DNA of 6,171 bases from a bacterium (lineage in GTDB: Bacteria; Verrucomicrobiota; Verrucomicrobiia; Limisphaerales; UBA11358), in the NCBI GenBank assembly GCA_021781185.1, contig JAJXXI010000097.1, positions 1-6,171 of the forward strand, in the 5' to 3' direction. The notes below the pieces were generated by a model. It was not told the DNA's origin. It saw nothing but the letters and a program-made list of their open reading frames with translations, and searched no databases. Position 1 is the stretch's first letter, and every line of letters begins with the position of its first letter. Shown in pieces: positions 5,383 through 6,171 of the stretch. The translations under genes and the position numbers were made by a program.

Positions 5383-6171
5383 ATGATTGCGTTGAACAAA
5401 ATCGCCACCGCCAGCCTGCTCTGCCTTGCCGCCGCCACCGCCACCGCCGCTGCCGCTGCGCCACCGACATTGCTGAACGATCCCGTGGACATCAGCGGTG
5501 ATTTTCGCGCGCTGGAAAACACGTATTACCTCGCCGACAAGGTCTCGGAATTTGATCCGGCAACTCATGCCGGAAAAATTGTCTATCAGCGGGCGCAGTA
5601 TCGCGTCCGGCACGCGTTCGACAACGATCTCTCGCTCATCACCCCCGTTGAGCAGAACGAATTTCCGGCCCGGGAATACGCCGCCAACCCCGAACTGCCG
5701 TTCTCGATTGATTTCGTTTCGCCGCGCACGCTCCGCATCCGCATGACCAGCGGGCCGCAGGTGCATCCGCCCCAGCCGGAGCTGATGCTCGCCGGGCCGG
5801 TGCCGACGGATGATTCGTGGAAATACGAAAAAGTCGCCGGCGGCTGGCGCTACGCCAGCGCGTATGGCTCGGTGACGATCCAGGAAAATCCGTTCCACCT
5901 CGAAATCCGCGACGCAAGCGGCCGGTTGCTGACGGAAACCGACCACGCGGACGACAACAAATCCACCTTCAGCCCGGTGCTGCCATTCGGCTTCGTGCGG
6001 CGCACGGCGGACTATTCGCGCAGCTACAACGCCGCGTTCACGCTTTCGCCAGGCGAAAAAATCTTCGGCTGCGGCGAATCGTTCACCGGCCTCGACAAGC
6101 GCGGCCAGAAAATCACGCTCTGGACCGACGACGCCAATGGCGTTGAGAACCAGGGCGAATACAAGCCGGTG
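5383..6171 (+). CDS. Secreted glycoside hydrolase family 31 enzyme, N-terminal part (C-terminus off right edge)
   Basis: An open frame of 263 codons from the ATG at 5383 to the window edge with no stop. Residues 1-26 are a signal peptide: MIALNK, then a hydrophobic stretch and an Ala/Thr tract ending before PP, so the enzyme is exported to the periplasm or beyond. Residues 27 to about 225 match the beta-sandwich N-terminal domain that precedes the GH31 barrel, including FHLEIRDASGRLL near 186-198. The strongest evidence is IFGCGESFTGLDKRGQ (227-242) followed by LWTDDANGVENQGEYKPV (246-263). This corresponds to the G-GE-F-KRGQ...W...D...Y region of GH31 alpha-glucosidases and alpha-xylosidases such as YicI. 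GH31 enzymes are retaining exo-acting alpha-glycosidases, usually 650-950 residues long. The catalytic aspartates would lie beyond the window, so activity and substrate cannot be assigned. No ribosome-binding site is seen. The gene is divergent from the sensor kinase, suggesting a shared carbohydrate theme. Confidence 0.85.
   Translation, partial: MIALNKIATASLLCLAAATATAAAAAPPTLLNDPVDISGDFRALENTYYLADKVSEFDPATHAGKIVYQRAQYRVRHAFDNDLSLITPVEQNEFPAREYAANPELPFSIDFVSPRTLRIRMTSGPQVHPPQPELMLAGPVPTDDSWKYEKVAGGWRYASAYGSVTIQENPFHLEIRDASGRLLTETDHADDNKSTFSPVLPFGFVRRTADYSRSYNAAFTLSPGEKIFGCGESFTGLDKRGQKITLWTDDANGVENQGEYKPV
5428..5460 (+). repeat. GCC-rich trinucleotide tract in the GH31 signal peptide
   Basis: Eleven consecutive in-frame codons are all GCC, ACC, GCT or GCG, encoding an Ala/Thr run (residues 16-26) that forms the end of the signal peptide's hydrophobic core and its cleavage region. 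Expansion or contraction by whole codons would keep the frame and change only the core length, so this is not an on/off phase switch. Confidence 0.6.

Noticed and set aside
5308..5946. 212-codon minus-strand frame opposite the GH31 gene
   Set aside because: Its Arg/Gly-rich translation includes a polyglycine run that is simply the complement of the GCC tract. The plus-strand frame has a signal peptide and GH31 motifs.
1..6171. tRNA, rRNA, CRISPR, insertion sequence, phage or toxin-antitoxin features
   Set aside because: No cloverleaf-like segments, regularly spaced direct repeats, transposase-like proteins or paired small genes were seen on either strand. Apart from the 1048-1478 gap, nearly all sequence is explained by four large genes.

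Overview
The window looks like chromosomal DNA of a Gram-negative, glycan-degrading bacterium, most likely of the Verrucomicrobiota (Pedosphaera/Limisphaerales-like). This is inferred from protein style rather than a marker gene. The hints are a secreted protein with an Ig-like 'WYQW' segment, a periplasmic two-propeller/Y_Y_Y sensor kinase paired with a separate NarL/LuxR-type regulator, a GH31 glycosidase with a signal peptide, and no recognisable Shine-Dalgarno sequence at any start. The kinase and glycosidase genes look GC-rich, while the secreted-protein gene and its upstream region are visibly richer in A+T.

Layout from left to right: (1) positions 1-1047, minus strand, the N-terminal 349 codons of a secreted protein that runs off the left edge; (2) positions 1048-1478, a gap of about 430 bp with no convincing gene but several inverted repeats (a 10-bp palindrome, a nested pair of inverted repeats, a 15-bp palindrome and a GC-rich perfect hairpin); (3) positions 1479-2156, minus strand, a complete LuxR-family response regulator; (4) positions 2218-5241, minus strand, a complete sensor histidine kinase of about 1,000 residues; (5) positions 5242-5382, a short divergent promoter region; (6) positions 5383-6171, plus strand, the N-terminal 263 codons of a secreted GH31 glycosidase that runs off the right edge.

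The kinase and regulator form one two-component system, probably co-transcribed with the kinase first. The kinase carries a periplasmic sensor of fourteen propeller blades (two sets of seven) plus a Y_Y_Y domain, the architecture used by Bacteroidetes-type carbohydrate sensors. Here it ends in a HisKA_3/HATPase core with no fused receiver. A glycosidase divergently transcribed from the sensor suggests a small carbohydrate-sensing and degradation locus, and the regulator's target may be the shared 141-bp region. That link is an inference from position.

I found no tRNA, rRNA, CRISPR array, insertion sequence or phage gene. The genes belong to recognisable families. The less explained material is the repeat-rich gap and the secreted Ig-like protein.
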